Source of the DNA: Micromonospora purpureochromogenes
GTDB lineage: Bacteria; Actinomycetota; Actinomycetes; Mycobacteriales; Micromonosporaceae
Length of the DNA: 64,000 nucleotides
Assembly: GCF_900091515.1 (NCBI RefSeq)
Contig: NZ_LT607410.1
Span: 1,612,001 to 1,676,000, forward strand
Reading direction: 5' to 3'
The notes beneath the pieces were generated by a model that worked only from the letters and a program-made list of their open reading frames with translations, had not been told where the DNA came from and ran no database searches. The translations under genes and the position numbers were made by a program. Shown piece after piece: positions 14,320 through 22,336 of the stretch. How positions within the stretch are numbered: the stretch's first letter is position 1; each line of letters starts with the position of its first letter.

Positions 14320-15088
14320 GACGGCCCACCTCCGTACGAAGTCGGTCGGTGACCTCGGCGGCGATCGCGGCGACCTCCGGGGAGTCGATGCGCCGGGGTC
14401 GGGGCACGTCCACCTCGGTCGACCAGATGATCCGGCCGGGTCGGCTGCTGAGCAGGATGATCCGATCGGCGAGCCGGGCCGCCTCGCGGACGTTGTGGGT
14501 CACGAAGAGCACCGACAGCTTCCGCTCGGACCAGATCCGCTCCAGCTCGTCGTGCAGGATGTCCCGGGTCATCGCGTCCAGCGCGCCGAACGGCTCGTCC
14601 ATCAGCAGGATCGGGGTGTCGAGGGCCAGGGTGCGGGCCAGCGCGACCCGCTGGCGCATCCCGCCGGAGAGTTCGTGCGGGCGCTTGCGGCCGAAGTCGG
14701 CCAGGTGGACGGTGCGCAGCAGCTCCGCCACCCGCTCGCGCCGCTCGGCCCGGGGCAGCCCACGCAGCTTCAGCGGCACCTCCACGTTGGCCTCGACGGT
14801 CAGCCACGGAAAGAGCGCCGGCTCCTGGAACATCAGCCCCGGGCTCGCGTCGCCGGCCAGCGCGATCCGCCCACCGCTGGTCCGGTCCAGGCCGGCCACC
14901 AGGTTGAGCAGCGTGCTCTTGCCGCAGCCGGAGGCGCCGACCAGGCAGACGAACTCGCCGGGCGCGACGTCGAGGCTCACCCCGTCGAGGGCGAGGACGG
15001 CGTTCGCCCCGCGCCCGTACACCTTGGTCACGCCGGAGAGCGCGACCGCGGTGGTCGCGCTCTTCGGCGCCGTCGTGGTCGACGTCAT
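14309..15088 (-). CDS. ABC transporter ATP-binding protein, sulfonate/taurine/nitrate type
   Basis: A 259-residue ATPase. Visible motifs are Walker A GASGCGKST, Q-loop MFQEPALFP, signature LSGGMRQRVALAR, Walker B ILLMDEPFGALD and H-loop FVTHNVREA. It powers import by the permease downstream. The ATG at 15088 overlaps the stop of the binding-protein gene in an ATGA arrangement, so translation is coupled. In-frame sequence upstream of 15088 is a shadow of the binding-protein gene. The MTSTTTAPKSATTAVAL start is low-complexity but the fold begins soon after (SGVTKVYGRG). It belongs to the SsuB/TauB/NrtD group; the substrate is inferred only from neighbours. Confidence 0.92.
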   Translation of the reverse strand: MTSTTTAPKSATTAVALSGVTKVYGRGANAVLALDGVSLDVAPGEFVCLVGASGCGKSTLLNLVAGLDRTSGGRIALAGDASPGLMFQEPALFPWLTVEANVEVPLKLRGLPRAERRERVAELLRTVHLADFGRKRPHELSGGMRQRVALARTLALDTPILLMDEPFGALDAMTRDILHDELERIWSERKLSVLFVTHNVREAARLADRIILLSSRPGRIIWSTEVDVPRPRRIDSPEVAAIAAEVTDRLRTEVGRHGR

Positions 15089-16143
15089 GGCTGGGCCACC
15101 TCGGTCTTGCCCTGCGTCTTGAGCACCTCGTTGAGGTACGTCAGGTCGTACAGGCCGTCGAGGCTGACCGGCTGGGTGAGTTCCACCGCGACCGCGTGGT
15201 CGAGCCCGGTCTTCAGTGAGGAGGCGATGGGATCGTTGGTGAACTCCAGGGTGGGCCACGCCTGCTTGATCAGCTTCAGGTCGAGCGGCTTGCCGGTGAT
15301 CTTGCCGATGTGGTCGGAGATGGCCTGCTGGGACTCGTCCGGCTTGGTGTTGACGAACTCGTTCGCGGCGACCTGCCCCTCGACCAGCTTCTTCACCACG
15401 TCCGGGTGGGCCTTGAGGAACTTGGTGCTGACGATCAGGTTGGTGATGACGAACTTCCGGTCCGGCCAGAGGTCGCGCTCGTCGACGAGCACCTTGCCGC
15501 CAGCGTTGACCAGCCGGGAGACGAACGGCTCGGGCACCCACGCGCCGTCGATCGCGCCACTGCCGAAGGTCTCCACCGTCTGGGCGTTCTCCTGGGGCAC
15601 CACCGTGACGTCGCCGCCGCCCTCCTTGGTGGTCTTCAGGCCCTTCTCCTTGAGCCAGTAGCGCAGCGCCACGTCCTGGGTGTTGCCCAGCTGCGGGGTG
15701 GCGATCTTCTTGCCGCGAAGCTGCTCGACCGAGGTGATCTCCGGCTTGACCACCAGAGCCACGCCGCCGGAGGCGGCGCCGGAGATCACCCGGACCGCCT
15801 CGCCCTTGGACTTGGAGAAGGCGTTCACGGTCGGGTTCGGACCGATGTACGTCGCGTCGAGCGCGCCGGAGAAGACCGCCTCGATGGCGGCGGGGCCGGC
15901 GTTGAAGGTCTTGGTCTCCAGCTTGACGTCGGTGCCGAGCTTCTGGGCGAAGATGCCCTTCTCCACGCCGACCACGGCCGGAGCGTGAGTGATGTTGGGG
16001 AAGTAGCCCAGCCGCAGGGTGACCGGGCCGGAGCCGCCGGCCTCGCTGTCATCGCCGCACGCCGCCGTGGTCCCCGCCGTCGCCACGCCGATGACGGCGA
16101 GGGTGGCGAGGGAGACCAACCGACGGAAGGGGAGCCGTCTCAT
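15085..16143 (-). CDS. Substrate-binding lipoprotein, SsuA/TauA/NrtA type
   Basis: A 352-residue periplasmic-type binding protein, first gene of the operon. A lipoprotein signal is clear: Arg-rich start MRRLPFRRL, hydrophobic core, then lipobox TTAAC with Cys29 as the lipid-anchored residue. The mature part has the family pattern LRLGYFPNITHAPAVVGVEKGIF, FNAGPAAIEAVFSGALDATYIGPNP and DGAWVPEPFVSRL. It delivers sulfonates, taurine or a related oxyanion to the permease. The promoter region holds a perfect 7-7-7 inverted repeat at 16164-16184 that overlaps the likely -10 (AATACT). Downstream genes overlap, so the operon is one transcription unit. Confidence 0.9.
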   Translation of the reverse strand: MRRLPFRRLVSLATLAVIGVATAGTTAACGDDSEAGGSGPVTLRLGYFPNITHAPAVVGVEKGIFAQKLGTDVKLETKTFNAGPAAIEAVFSGALDATYIGPNPTVNAFSKSKGEAVRVISGAASGGVALVVKPEITSVEQLRGKKIATPQLGNTQDVALRYWLKEKGLKTTKEGGGDVTVVPQENAQTVETFGSGAIDGAWVPEPFVSRLVNAGGKVLVDERDLWPDRKFVITNLIVSTKFLKAHPDVVKKLVEGQVAANEFVNTKPDESQQAISDHIGKITGKPLDLKLIKQAWPTLEFTNDPIASSLKTGLDHAVAVELTQPVSLDGLYDLTYLNEVLKTQGKTEVAQP

Positions 16144-16163
16144 CGTCCATCCAATCCGCAGTA

Positions 16164-16184
16164 TTCCTACTTAGTTGGTAGGAA
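16164..16184 (-). promoter_or_regulatory. Operator-like inverted repeat in the transporter promoter
   Basis: TTCCTAC (16164-16170) and GTAGGAA (16178-16184) are perfect inverted repeats spaced by seven bases. The repeat is AT-richer than its surroundings and lies about 20-40 bases before the binding-protein start, overlapping the likely promoter. The Rrf2 protein of the same operon is the likely ligand (inference). Confidence 0.6.
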
Positions 16185-16398
16185 GAGTGGGGCAGCGGTC
16201 GGCCGGCGTCAAGACCCATCCACGATCCGGGACGGCCTGCCCGGAAATCTCGGCAATTCCCACCTGTTCGGTGGGGTTGCCGGCGTCGCTCGGTCGACCG
16301 CCGTACCGCCGTCCGGCGGCGCACCACCTCCCGCGCCGGAGCACCCGCCGGTGCCGACCGCTGCGCCAAGGTCGCCGGTGCCGGGGGTGCCGACGCGC

Positions 16399-16404
16399 TA
16401 AGGT
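16399..16404 (+). promoter_or_regulatory. -10 element of a leaderless promoter (TAAGGT)
   Basis: TAAGGT ends exactly seven bases before the GTG at 16412, with no Shine-Dalgarno sequence. Confidence 0.55.
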
Positions 16405-16411
16405 CGATCTC

Positions 16412-17722
16412 GTGCCGACGCGCAGAGTCAGAATCCCCGCGACGAAATATCCGGTTGAGCGGTACACCCTCGACAACGGCCTGCGGGTGGTCCTCACCCC
16501 CGATCGCAGCGCCCCGGTCATCGGGGTAGCGGTCGTCTACGACGTCGGCATCCGGTCCGAGCCCGAGGGGCGTACCGGCTTCGCCCACCTCTTCGAGCAC
16601 CTGATGTTCCAGGGCTCGGAGAACCTGGAGAAGCTGGCCCACTTCCGGCACGTCCAGGGCGCCGGCGGCACCTTCAACGGCTCCACCCACCTGGACTACA
16701 CCGACTACTTCGAGACGCTGCCGAGCAACGCCCTGGAACGGGCGCTGTTCCTGGAGGCCGACCGGATGCGCGGCCCCCGGCTGACCGAGGAGAACCTGCG
16801 CAACCAGGTCGACGTGGTCAAGGAGGAGATCCGGGTCAACGTGCTGAACCGGCCGTACGGCGGCTTCCCGTGGCTGACCCTGCCGCCGGTCATGTTCGAC
16901 ACCTTCCCCAACGCGCACGACGGCTACGGCTCCTTCGTCGACCTGGAGTCGGCCACCGTCGCCGACGCCGCGGACTTCTTCCGCCGCTACTACGCCAGCG
17001 GCAACGCCGTGCTGGCGGTCAGCGGGGACATCGACGTCGCCGAGACGACGACCCTGATCGAGCGGCACTTCTCCGACGTGCCGGCCCGACCCGCGCCGCG
17101 GCGGCCCGACTTCACCGAGCCGGACCTCACCGTCGAGCGGCGCAGCACGTACACCGACACGCTGGCGCCGCTGCCGGCGGTCGCCGGGGCCTGGCGGGTG
17201 CCCGATCCGATCGACGACTTCGCCGGCTACCTGCCCTACGTGGTGCTGGCCGAGGTGCTCACCGACGGCGACGCCTCCCGGCTGGTGGAGCGGCTGGTCC
17301 AGCGGGACCGGACGGTCACCGGCCTCGGCGGCTACCTCGGCTTCATGGGCGACCCGTTCGACGTGCGCGACCCCACCGCGCTGCTGCTCCAGGCGCACCT
17401 GCCCCCCAGCGGGGACGTGGACAAGGTGCTGCGCACCATCGACGAGGAGGTGGACCGGCTGGCCACCGACGGGCTGACCGAGGGCGAGCTGGCGCGTACC
17501 CAGGCCAGGATGGCCACCCACCTGCTGCGGGACACCGACGCGGTGCTCGGCCGGGCGCTGCGGATGGCCGTGCTGGAACAGCAGCGCGGCGAGCCGGGCC
17601 TGCTCAACGAGCTGCCCCGGCTGGTCGGCGAGGTCACCGAGGAGCAGGTCCGGGCCGCCGCCGCCACCCTGCGGCCGGAGCGCCGCGCCGCCGTCGAGGT
17701 CATTCCCGGAGGTGCCCGGTGA
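16412..17722 (+). CDS. M16-family zinc peptidase, catalytic subunit type
   Basis: A 436-residue pitrilysin/insulinase-family protein. The inverted zinc motif HxxEH is visible as HLFEH (about residues 63-67), followed by LMFQGSEN and the distal Glu region ENLRNQVDVVKEEI. The N-terminal YTLDNGLRVVLTPDRSAPV is typical of the M16B subgroup related to mitochondrial processing peptidase beta. It is probably a cytoplasmic oligopeptidase working with the second M16 protein, which lacks the zinc motif. GTG 16412 is chosen because TAAGGT lies seven bases upstream and because the long upstream extension is low-complexity. Its TGA overlaps the GTG of the first relay ORF. Confidence 0.9.
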   Translation: MPTRRVRIPATKYPVERYTLDNGLRVVLTPDRSAPVIGVAVVYDVGIRSEPEGRTGFAHLFEHLMFQGSENLEKLAHFRHVQGAGGTFNGSTHLDYTDYFETLPSNALERALFLEADRMRGPRLTEENLRNQVDVVKEEIRVNVLNRPYGGFPWLTLPPVMFDTFPNAHDGYGSFVDLESATVADAADFFRRYYASGNAVLAVSGDIDVAETTTLIERHFSDVPARPAPRRPDFTEPDLTVERRSTYTDTLAPLPAVAGAWRVPDPIDDFAGYLPYVVLAEVLTDGDASRLVERLVQRDRTVTGLGGYLGFMGDPFDVRDPTALLLQAHLPPSGDVDKVLRTIDEEVDRLATDGLTEGELARTQARMATHLLRDTDAVLGRALRMAVLEQQRGEPGLLNELPRLVGEVTEEQVRAAAATLRPERRAAVEVIPGGAR

Positions 17723-17781
17723 GCGCGAGGAGTGAGCCGGGTTTGCGAGCCCCGCAGTCGCGAACGGAGGTGACCCGGTGA
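17719..17781 (+). CDS. Relay ORF 1 (20 codons)
   Basis: Encodes MSARSEPGLRAPQSRTEVTR from GTG 17719 to TGA 17779-17781. Its start overlaps the stop of the first M16 gene as GTGA, and its stop overlaps the next relay start in the same way. An internal GGAGGT lies six bases before the next GTG. A translational-coupling role is inferred; a peptide function is unknown. Confidence 0.45.
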   Translation: MSARSEPGLRAPQSRTEVTR

Positions 17782-17840
17782 GCGCGAGGAGTGAGCCGGG
17801 TTTGCGAGCCCCGCAGTCGCGAACGGAGGTGGCCCGGTGA
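17778..17840 (+). CDS. Relay ORF 2 (20 codons)
   Basis: Encodes the same peptide as relay ORF 1 except for Ala at position 19 (TEVAR end). It begins in a GTGA overlap with ORF 1 and ends in a GTGA overlap with ORF 3. Confidence 0.45.
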   Translation: MSARSEPGLRAPQSRTEVAR

Positions 17841-17899
17841 GCGCGAGGAGTGAGCCGGTGTTGCGAGCCCCGCAGTCGCGAACGGAGGTGACCCGGTGA
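17837..17899 (+). CDS. Relay ORF 3 (20 codons)
   Basis: Encodes MSARSEPVLRAPQSRTEVTR. Its TGA (17897-17899) overlaps the GTG (17896-17898) of the second M16 gene, so the stop-start chain from the first to the second M16 gene is unbroken. Confidence 0.45.
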   Translation: MSARSEPVLRAPQSRTEVTR

Positions 17900-19233
17900 C
17901 GACGACCGCCCCCGCCACGCCGCGCGCGCTGCCGGCGCTCGGCCCCACCCGCAAGCTCAAGGTGCCGAAGCAGGCCGAGCGGCGGCTCGCCAACGGGCTC
18001 ACCGTGATCGCGGTACGCCGCCCCGCCGTGCCCCTGGTCGAGCTGCGGCTGTGGATGCCGTTCGGCCGCACGCACCTGGCCCGCGGCGCGATGCTCTCGC
18101 AGACCATCCTTTCCGGCACCCAGACCCACACCGCCACCCAGATCGCCGCCGAGTTGCAGAAGGTCGGCGGCGGGCTGTCGGCGGGCATCGACCCGGACCG
18201 GCTCATGCTCTCCGGGGCCGCCCTGGTCACCGGCCTGGACCGGATGCTGGAGCTGGCGGCCGACGTGCTGACCGACGCGACGTACCCGGCCGACTGGGTC
18301 GGCACCGAGCGGGACCGGCTGATCGACCGGATCCAGGTGGCGCAGAGCCAGCCGGCGCACCTGGCCCGGACGGCCCTGCTCAAGCGGATCTACGGCAGCC
18401 ACTCGTACGCGGTGCAGACCCCGGAGCCCGAGCAGGTCCGCGCGGTGAAGCCGCCGGCGCTGCGCAAGCTGCACGCCGAGCGGGTGCACCCGGCCGAGGC
18501 GGTGCTGGTGCTGGTCGGCGACGTGCGGCCGGAGCGGGCGCTGGACGCTGCCGAGCAGACGCTGAGCGGCTGGCGCGGCGACACCCGGGGCGTCGACCTG
18601 CCGCCGACCCCGCCGCTGGAGCCCGGTCCGCTGCTGCTGGTCGACCGGCCCGGCTCGGTGCAGTCCTCGCTGCGCATGGCGCTGCCGGCGGTGCCGCGCA
18701 CCCATCCGGACCACGCCGCGCTGCAACTGGCCAACCTGGTCTTCGGCGGCTACTTCTCCTCCCACTGGGTGGAGAACATCCGTGAGGACAAGGGCTACAC
18801 GTACGGGCCGCACTCGTCGGTCGAGCACTCGGTCGCCGGCTCGGTGCTGGTCGCCGCCGCCGAGGTGGCCACCGAGGTGACCGGGCCGGCGCTGCTGGAG
18901 ACGACGTACGAGCTGGGCCGGCTCGCCTCGCTGCCGCCGAAGCCGGACGAGCTGGAGCAGGCCCGCCAGTACGCCCTGGGCACCCTTCAGCTCGGCATGT
19001 CCACGCAGGCCGGTCTCGCCTCGCTGACCAGTGCGTACGCCGGCAACGGGCTGCGACTGGACTTCCTGGCCGAGCACGCCGCCCGGCTGGCCAGGGCGAC
19101 CGCCGAGGACGTCGCGGAGGTCGCGGCCCGCTACCTCGCCCCGGCGAAGGCGGTGACTGTGGTGCTGGGCGACGCCGACCGGATCGAGGGACAGCTGGCC
19201 GCGCTGACCCCGGTGCGCCGGGAGTCGGCGTGA
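17896..19233 (+). CDS. M16-family protein lacking the zinc motif (partner subunit)
   Basis: A 445-residue M16-fold protein. Where the first gene has HxxEH this one has MLSQTILSGTQTHTATQIAAEL, so the catalytic zinc site is absent. Conserved parts are KVPKQAERRLANGLTVIAVRR near the N-terminus and the C-terminal REDKGYTYGPHSSVEH, which holds the Arg-Tyr pair usual in M16 partner subunits. Such pairs form heterodimers, as with the alpha and beta subunits of mitochondrial processing peptidase. GTG 17896 has GGAGGT six bases upstream inside the last 59-bp repeat. Its TGA overlaps the GTG of the Nudix gene, so the three genes form one operon. Confidence 0.9.
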   Translation: MTTTAPATPRALPALGPTRKLKVPKQAERRLANGLTVIAVRRPAVPLVELRLWMPFGRTHLARGAMLSQTILSGTQTHTATQIAAELQKVGGGLSAGIDPDRLMLSGAALVTGLDRMLELAADVLTDATYPADWVGTERDRLIDRIQVAQSQPAHLARTALLKRIYGSHSYAVQTPEPEQVRAVKPPALRKLHAERVHPAEAVLVLVGDVRPERALDAAEQTLSGWRGDTRGVDLPPTPPLEPGPLLLVDRPGSVQSSLRMALPAVPRTHPDHAALQLANLVFGGYFSSHWVENIREDKGYTYGPHSSVEHSVAGSVLVAAAEVATEVTGPALLETTYELGRLASLPPKPDELEQARQYALGTLQLGMSTQAGLASLTSAYAGNGLRLDFLAEHAARLARATAEDVAEVAARYLAPAKAVTVVLGDADRIEGQLAALTPVRRESA

Positions 19234-20177
19234 GCGGCGAGCCCGCCCCGCCGCTGGCCCGCACCACCCTGGACCGGGCGGCGCACCGGCGTACCGACCC
19301 GGACTGGCTGGCGCAGGCCTGGCAGCGGTCCCGGGTGCTGGTGCTCGACTCGTCGCGGGAGGGGATGGCGCTGGTCCGTACCGATGCCAACCCGCCGGCG
19401 CTGGTGCTGCGCGAGCCGGCCGAGCTGGACGGGATCGCCGATGCCGCGCCGCTCTTCCTCGGCCTGGAGCCGGACGGGGCGCCGGTCTTCGCGGTGGACG
19501 CGCCGCTGCCTGATCTGCCGGGCACCCGGACGGCGCACCTGCGGGACGTCGGGCACCTGCTCAGCGACCGGGACGCGGGCATCTTCACCACCGCGCTGGC
19601 GCTGGTCAACTGGCATCTCGGGCACGGCTGGTCGCCGCGGACGGGGCACCGGACGGAGATCGACGAGGGTGGCTGGTCCCGGGTGGACGCGCAGGGCCAC
19701 CGGGCCTGGCCGCGGACCGACCCGGCGATGATCGTGCTGGTGCACGACGGGGTGGACGGCCCGGACGGGCGCTGCCTGCTCGGCAACAACGCGACCTGGC
19801 CAAGCACGGCGGGGGAGCGGCGCTTCTCCTGCCTGGCCGGCTACGTCGAGCCGGGGGAGTCGGCCGAGGCGGCCGTGCTGCGCGAGGTGCACGAGGAGGT
19901 CGGGGTCGCGGTCGAGCGGATCGGGTACGCGGGCAGCCAGGCCTGGCCGTTCCCCGGCTCGCTGATGCTCGGTTTCCTGGCCGAGGCGGACCCGGAGGCG
20001 CCGGTCCTCCTCGACCCGACCGAGATCGCGTACGCCCGCTGGTTCACCCGCCGGGAGGTCGGCGCGGTGCTGGCCGGGCGGGCGGTGGACGCCGGCGACG
20101 GGGACCGGGTGATCCTGCCGCCGCCCTCCTCGATCGCCCTCTTCCTCATCCACCGCTGGCTGGACGGGCACTGCTGA
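19230..20177 (+). CDS. nudC: NudC-like NAD(H) pyrophosphatase / decapping Nudix hydrolase
   Basis: A 315-residue Nudix hydrolase. The Nudix box is complete: GYVEPGESAEAAVLREVHEEVGV (about residues 207-229). It is followed by SQAWPFPGS, the SQPWPFPxS array that defines NADH pyrophosphatases. NudC cleaves NAD(H) to NMN(H) and AMP and removes NAD caps from RNA. The usual zinc ribbon (two CxxC pairs) before the Nudix domain is not present: the segment reads HLGHGWSPRTGHRTEID with no Cys. GTG 19230 overlaps the M16 stop (GTGA). The ATG-free N-terminus is Ala/Pro-rich. The gene is the counterpart of Rv3199c by position relative to adnAB and uvrD2. Confidence 0.88.
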   Translation: MSGEPAPPLARTTLDRAAHRRTDPDWLAQAWQRSRVLVLDSSREGMALVRTDANPPALVLREPAELDGIADAAPLFLGLEPDGAPVFAVDAPLPDLPGTRTAHLRDVGHLLSDRDAGIFTTALALVNWHLGHGWSPRTGHRTEIDEGGWSRVDAQGHRAWPRTDPAMIVLVHDGVDGPDGRCLLGNNATWPSTAGERRFSCLAGYVEPGESAEAAVLREVHEEVGVAVERIGYAGSQAWPFPGSLMLGFLAEADPEAPVLLDPTEIAYARWFTRREVGAVLAGRAVDAGDGDRVILPPPSSIALFLIHRWLDGHC

Positions 20178-20333
20178 CCGGCTGACGGCCCGAGAGCCCG
20201 GGCCTCGACGCGGTCCCGGCCCGGGACCGTCGTTGCCGCGACGATCCCGGGCCGGGAACACGGACCGTCGTGGCGGATGAGGCGAGGAACACGGCGGGGG
20301 AGCCGGTCCGACCACGGCGGACGTCGGTGGTTC
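20178..20333. terminator. Intergenic region with hairpins between convergent genes
   Basis: A strong inverted repeat GGTCCCGG/CCGGGACC (20212-20228) and a second related segment (20250-20265) lie between the convergent nudC and 20334-20609 genes. Probably a bidirectional terminator. Confidence 0.5.
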
Positions 20334-20609
20334 TCAGGTGACCCTGGCCTCCCACCACTCCTGGTGGACGACGCCGGGCTCGTCGAGCGGGAGCACCTTG
20401 ACCCGTTGCCGGCCGGACCGGACGGCGCCGACGGTGGACAGCGCGCGGGCGAGCAGCAGCGCGGCGTCGCGGTCCTCGGCGTGCACGATCTGACGGCGCG
20501 GCTCGGGCGCGGTCGTTTCGTCCCGCAGCCGGCCGCCACCGGCCCAGGCGGCGGCGATGTCGTTGTCGGCGGCGGTACGGATGTCGGTACGAACGATCAG
20601 GAAACGCAT
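20334..20609 (-). CDS. Hypothetical protein (91 aa)
   Basis: A 91-residue soluble protein starting MRFLIVRTDIRTAADNDIA and ending EPGVVHQEWWEARVT. I do not recognise the family. The ATG at 20609 follows CCGGAG seven bases upstream; an in-frame start at 20660 would add 17 residues without a ribosome-binding site. There is no signal peptide, membrane segment or cysteine. The sequence has a mixed alpha/beta look with charged residues (HAEDRDAALLLARAL). It stands alone between convergent nudC and the DUF397 gene. Confidence 0.6.
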   Translation of the reverse strand: MRFLIVRTDIRTAADNDIAAAWAGGGRLRDETTAPEPRRQIVHAEDRDAALLLARALSTVGAVRSGRQRVKVLPLDEPGVVHQEWWEARVT

Positions 20610-20825
20610 GGCTGTCTCCGGATGGACCGCGACGGGGCGAGCACGCTGTGGAAGTTCCACGTCACTCTTTCGTCATGTTACGCCCGCGCGTCGTCCCAGC
20701 AAGTGAAACGCGGCCATCCGTCCGGTCTCATCCGATCATCTGATGCCTGGTCAGGACGTTCGCCCCGGCGGAGACGACGAGAGGCCGGCGGCGGTGTGCC
20801 GACGGCCCCTCGCTGCGTCACCGGA

Positions 20826-21059
20826 TCAGTTCAGATCGAACTGCCCGTTCTTCGCCCCGCCGACGAAGCCGAGCCAGCCGGCCCGGTTGAACAGCAGGAC
20901 GGGCCCGCTCGGGTCCTTGCTGTCCCGCAGCGCGACCACGGTCGGACTGGCTCCCAGCGGCGCCACCTCCACACAGTTCGAGGTCTGGCTGCGGGTGCTC
21001 TTGCGCCACGGGGCGTCGGCGAGCTGCCGGGCGGAGACGGTGTTGCGGATGTCGTTCAT
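20826..21059 (-). CDS. DUF397 domain protein
   Basis: A 77-residue protein filled by one DUF397 domain: WRKSTRSQTSNCVEVAPLG, VALRDSKDPSGPVLLF and the closing W-(x)-F motif (AGWLGFVGGAKNGQFD). Family members are small actinobacterial proteins nearly always paired with an XRE/DUF5753 regulator, as here; some pairs influence development and antibiotic production in Streptomyces. The ATG at 21059 follows a GGAGCAGGAGCAG-rich stretch that can serve as ribosome-binding site. The regulator gene lies directly upstream on the same strand, with a 73-base gap. Its biochemical role is unknown; it may modulate its partner as in a toxin-antitoxin-like pair. Confidence 0.9.
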   Translation of the reverse strand: MNDIRNTVSARQLADAPWRKSTRSQTSNCVEVAPLGASPTVVALRDSKDPSGPVLLFNRAGWLGFVGGAKNGQFDLN

Positions 21060-21132
21060 GGTTCTGCTCCTGCTCCTGGAACTCCGATGGAGGACGAGTG
21101 ACCTGCCCGGCCCCGACGGAGTCCGGTGTGGA

Positions 21133-22107
21133 TCACCGTTCCGTCAGGCGCCCGGAGTGTCGCCGGCGCTGGACCGGCGCCGCCGACCCGTGGGCCGACG
21201 TGGACGGGGCTGCCGAGTCGGTCAGCCGCCCCGTCGCCTCGAAGAGCCAGGAGAGGGTGTCCGATGCGGAGAGCGCCGCCGAGCACAGCCACTCGAAGGC
21301 CACTTTATAGCGATTTACCGGGTTTGCCTCGTGTGACATGACGTCGATGAAGCCGCCTTCGATCGCCAGGGTCTCCGGATCCTGGGGATCGGCGAACCGG
21401 TAGAGCGAGAAGGCGGTCGGCGGCAGGTAGAAATCGCCGATCACCGTGTCGCGTTGCAGCAGGTGCAGCGTGACGTTGGGAAGGATGGCCAGCTCACAGA
21501 GCTTCACCAGCTGCTCGTGCAGCACCTCCGGCGGCCCGGCCCGGCGGCCCAGCGCGGCCTCCTCCAGCACCGCCGTGTAGCGCGGGCCGTCGACCCGGTC
21601 CAACAACGACTGGCGGGCGAGCCGGGCGCGTACCTCGGTCTCCGGGTCCTCGCCGGCCTCGGGGTCGCCGGTCGCGCTGGCCGCCCGGTCGGCCGAGACG
21701 ATCCGCAGCCGGGCGTAGCCGGGGGTCTGGAGCAGCCCCGGCACCAGCACCGGGTTGTACTCGCGGATCTCCGCGCAGCCGGCCTCGATCTCCGCCCAGC
21801 CGAGCTGCTGCTGCGTCATCACCGGGTACGACTTGCGCCAACCGCGCATGTCGCCGGCCTCGTGGGTGATCCCGATCAGGTCGTCGCACAGCTCCGGCTC
21901 GGCGCCGTAGAGGTCGAGCAGGAGGCGTACGTCGTCCGGGTCCGGGCGGCTGCGCCCGTTCTCCAGCCGGGACAGCTTGGACGCCGACGCCCAGCCGATC
22001 CGCTCGATGACCTGGTCGCCGGTGAGTCCCGCCGCCTCGCGCAGGCGGCGCAGTTCGGTGCCGAGCCTGCGTCGGCGCAGGATCGGACTGGGTACGGCAG
22101 GAGGCAC
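21133..22107 (-). CDS. XRE-family regulator with DUF5753 (Scr1-type) domain
   Basis: A 324-residue protein. The N-terminal helix-turn-helix (about residues 14-70) reads LRRLREAAGLTGDQVIERIGWASASKLSRLENG. The remainder is a DUF5753 effector-like domain with the pattern EIREYNPVLVPGLLQTPGYAR and GPRYTAVLEEAAL...LCELAILPNVTLHLLQ, plus a low-complexity tail. The family is annotated as Scr1-type antitoxin-like regulators. GTG 22107 has AGAGGA eight bases upstream. The DUF397 gene follows, and the two should be co-regulated. The ligand and DNA target are unknown. Confidence 0.9.
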   Translation of the reverse strand: MPPAVPSPILRRRRLGTELRRLREAAGLTGDQVIERIGWASASKLSRLENGRSRPDPDDVRLLLDLYGAEPELCDDLIGITHEAGDMRGWRKSYPVMTQQQLGWAEIEAGCAEIREYNPVLVPGLLQTPGYARLRIVSADRAASATGDPEAGEDPETEVRARLARQSLLDRVDGPRYTAVLEEAALGRRAGPPEVLHEQLVKLCELAILPNVTLHLLQRDTVIGDFYLPPTAFSLYRFADPQDPETLAIEGGFIDVMSHEANPVNRYKVAFEWLCSAALSASDTLSWLFEATGRLTDSAAPSTSAHGSAAPVQRRRHSGRLTER

Positions 22108-22336
22108 GGGTGTCCTCTTTCGCCTCGACCGCCGCGGGTGGCGACGGTAACTGTATGAAATTCGCCCCCCACGGTCAGTATGGACGGCGCGACCGGTGCC
22201 GGAGGTTCCGGCGAGGGCGTGTCACGAGACAAAAAGAGGACTGTGGAAGGTGTCGGCCGTCCGGGCGACGATGACCGGGTCGGCCGCACCTCCCCCTGAC
22301 GCGCCGACCGGCGCCATCCCCGCGGAGGGAACCCTC

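Larger units (their letters stand above)
17719..17895 (+). repeat. Three tandem 59-bp repeats between the two M16 genes
   Basis: Units start at 17719, 17778 and 17837 and differ at only a few bases. Each runs from GTGAGCGCGAGG through GCGAGCCCCGCAGTCGCG to ACGGAGGTG(A/G)CCCG. The next gene's GTG (17896) stands exactly where a fourth unit would begin, and the 14 bases before unit 1 (17705-17718) match the unit's right end. This points to duplication of a gene-junction element. Confidence 0.9.

Noticed and set aside
17719..17895. The three 59-bp repeats as a CRISPR array
   Set aside because: The repeats are directly adjacent with no spacers, and there are no cas genes. They are tandem duplications with coding character.
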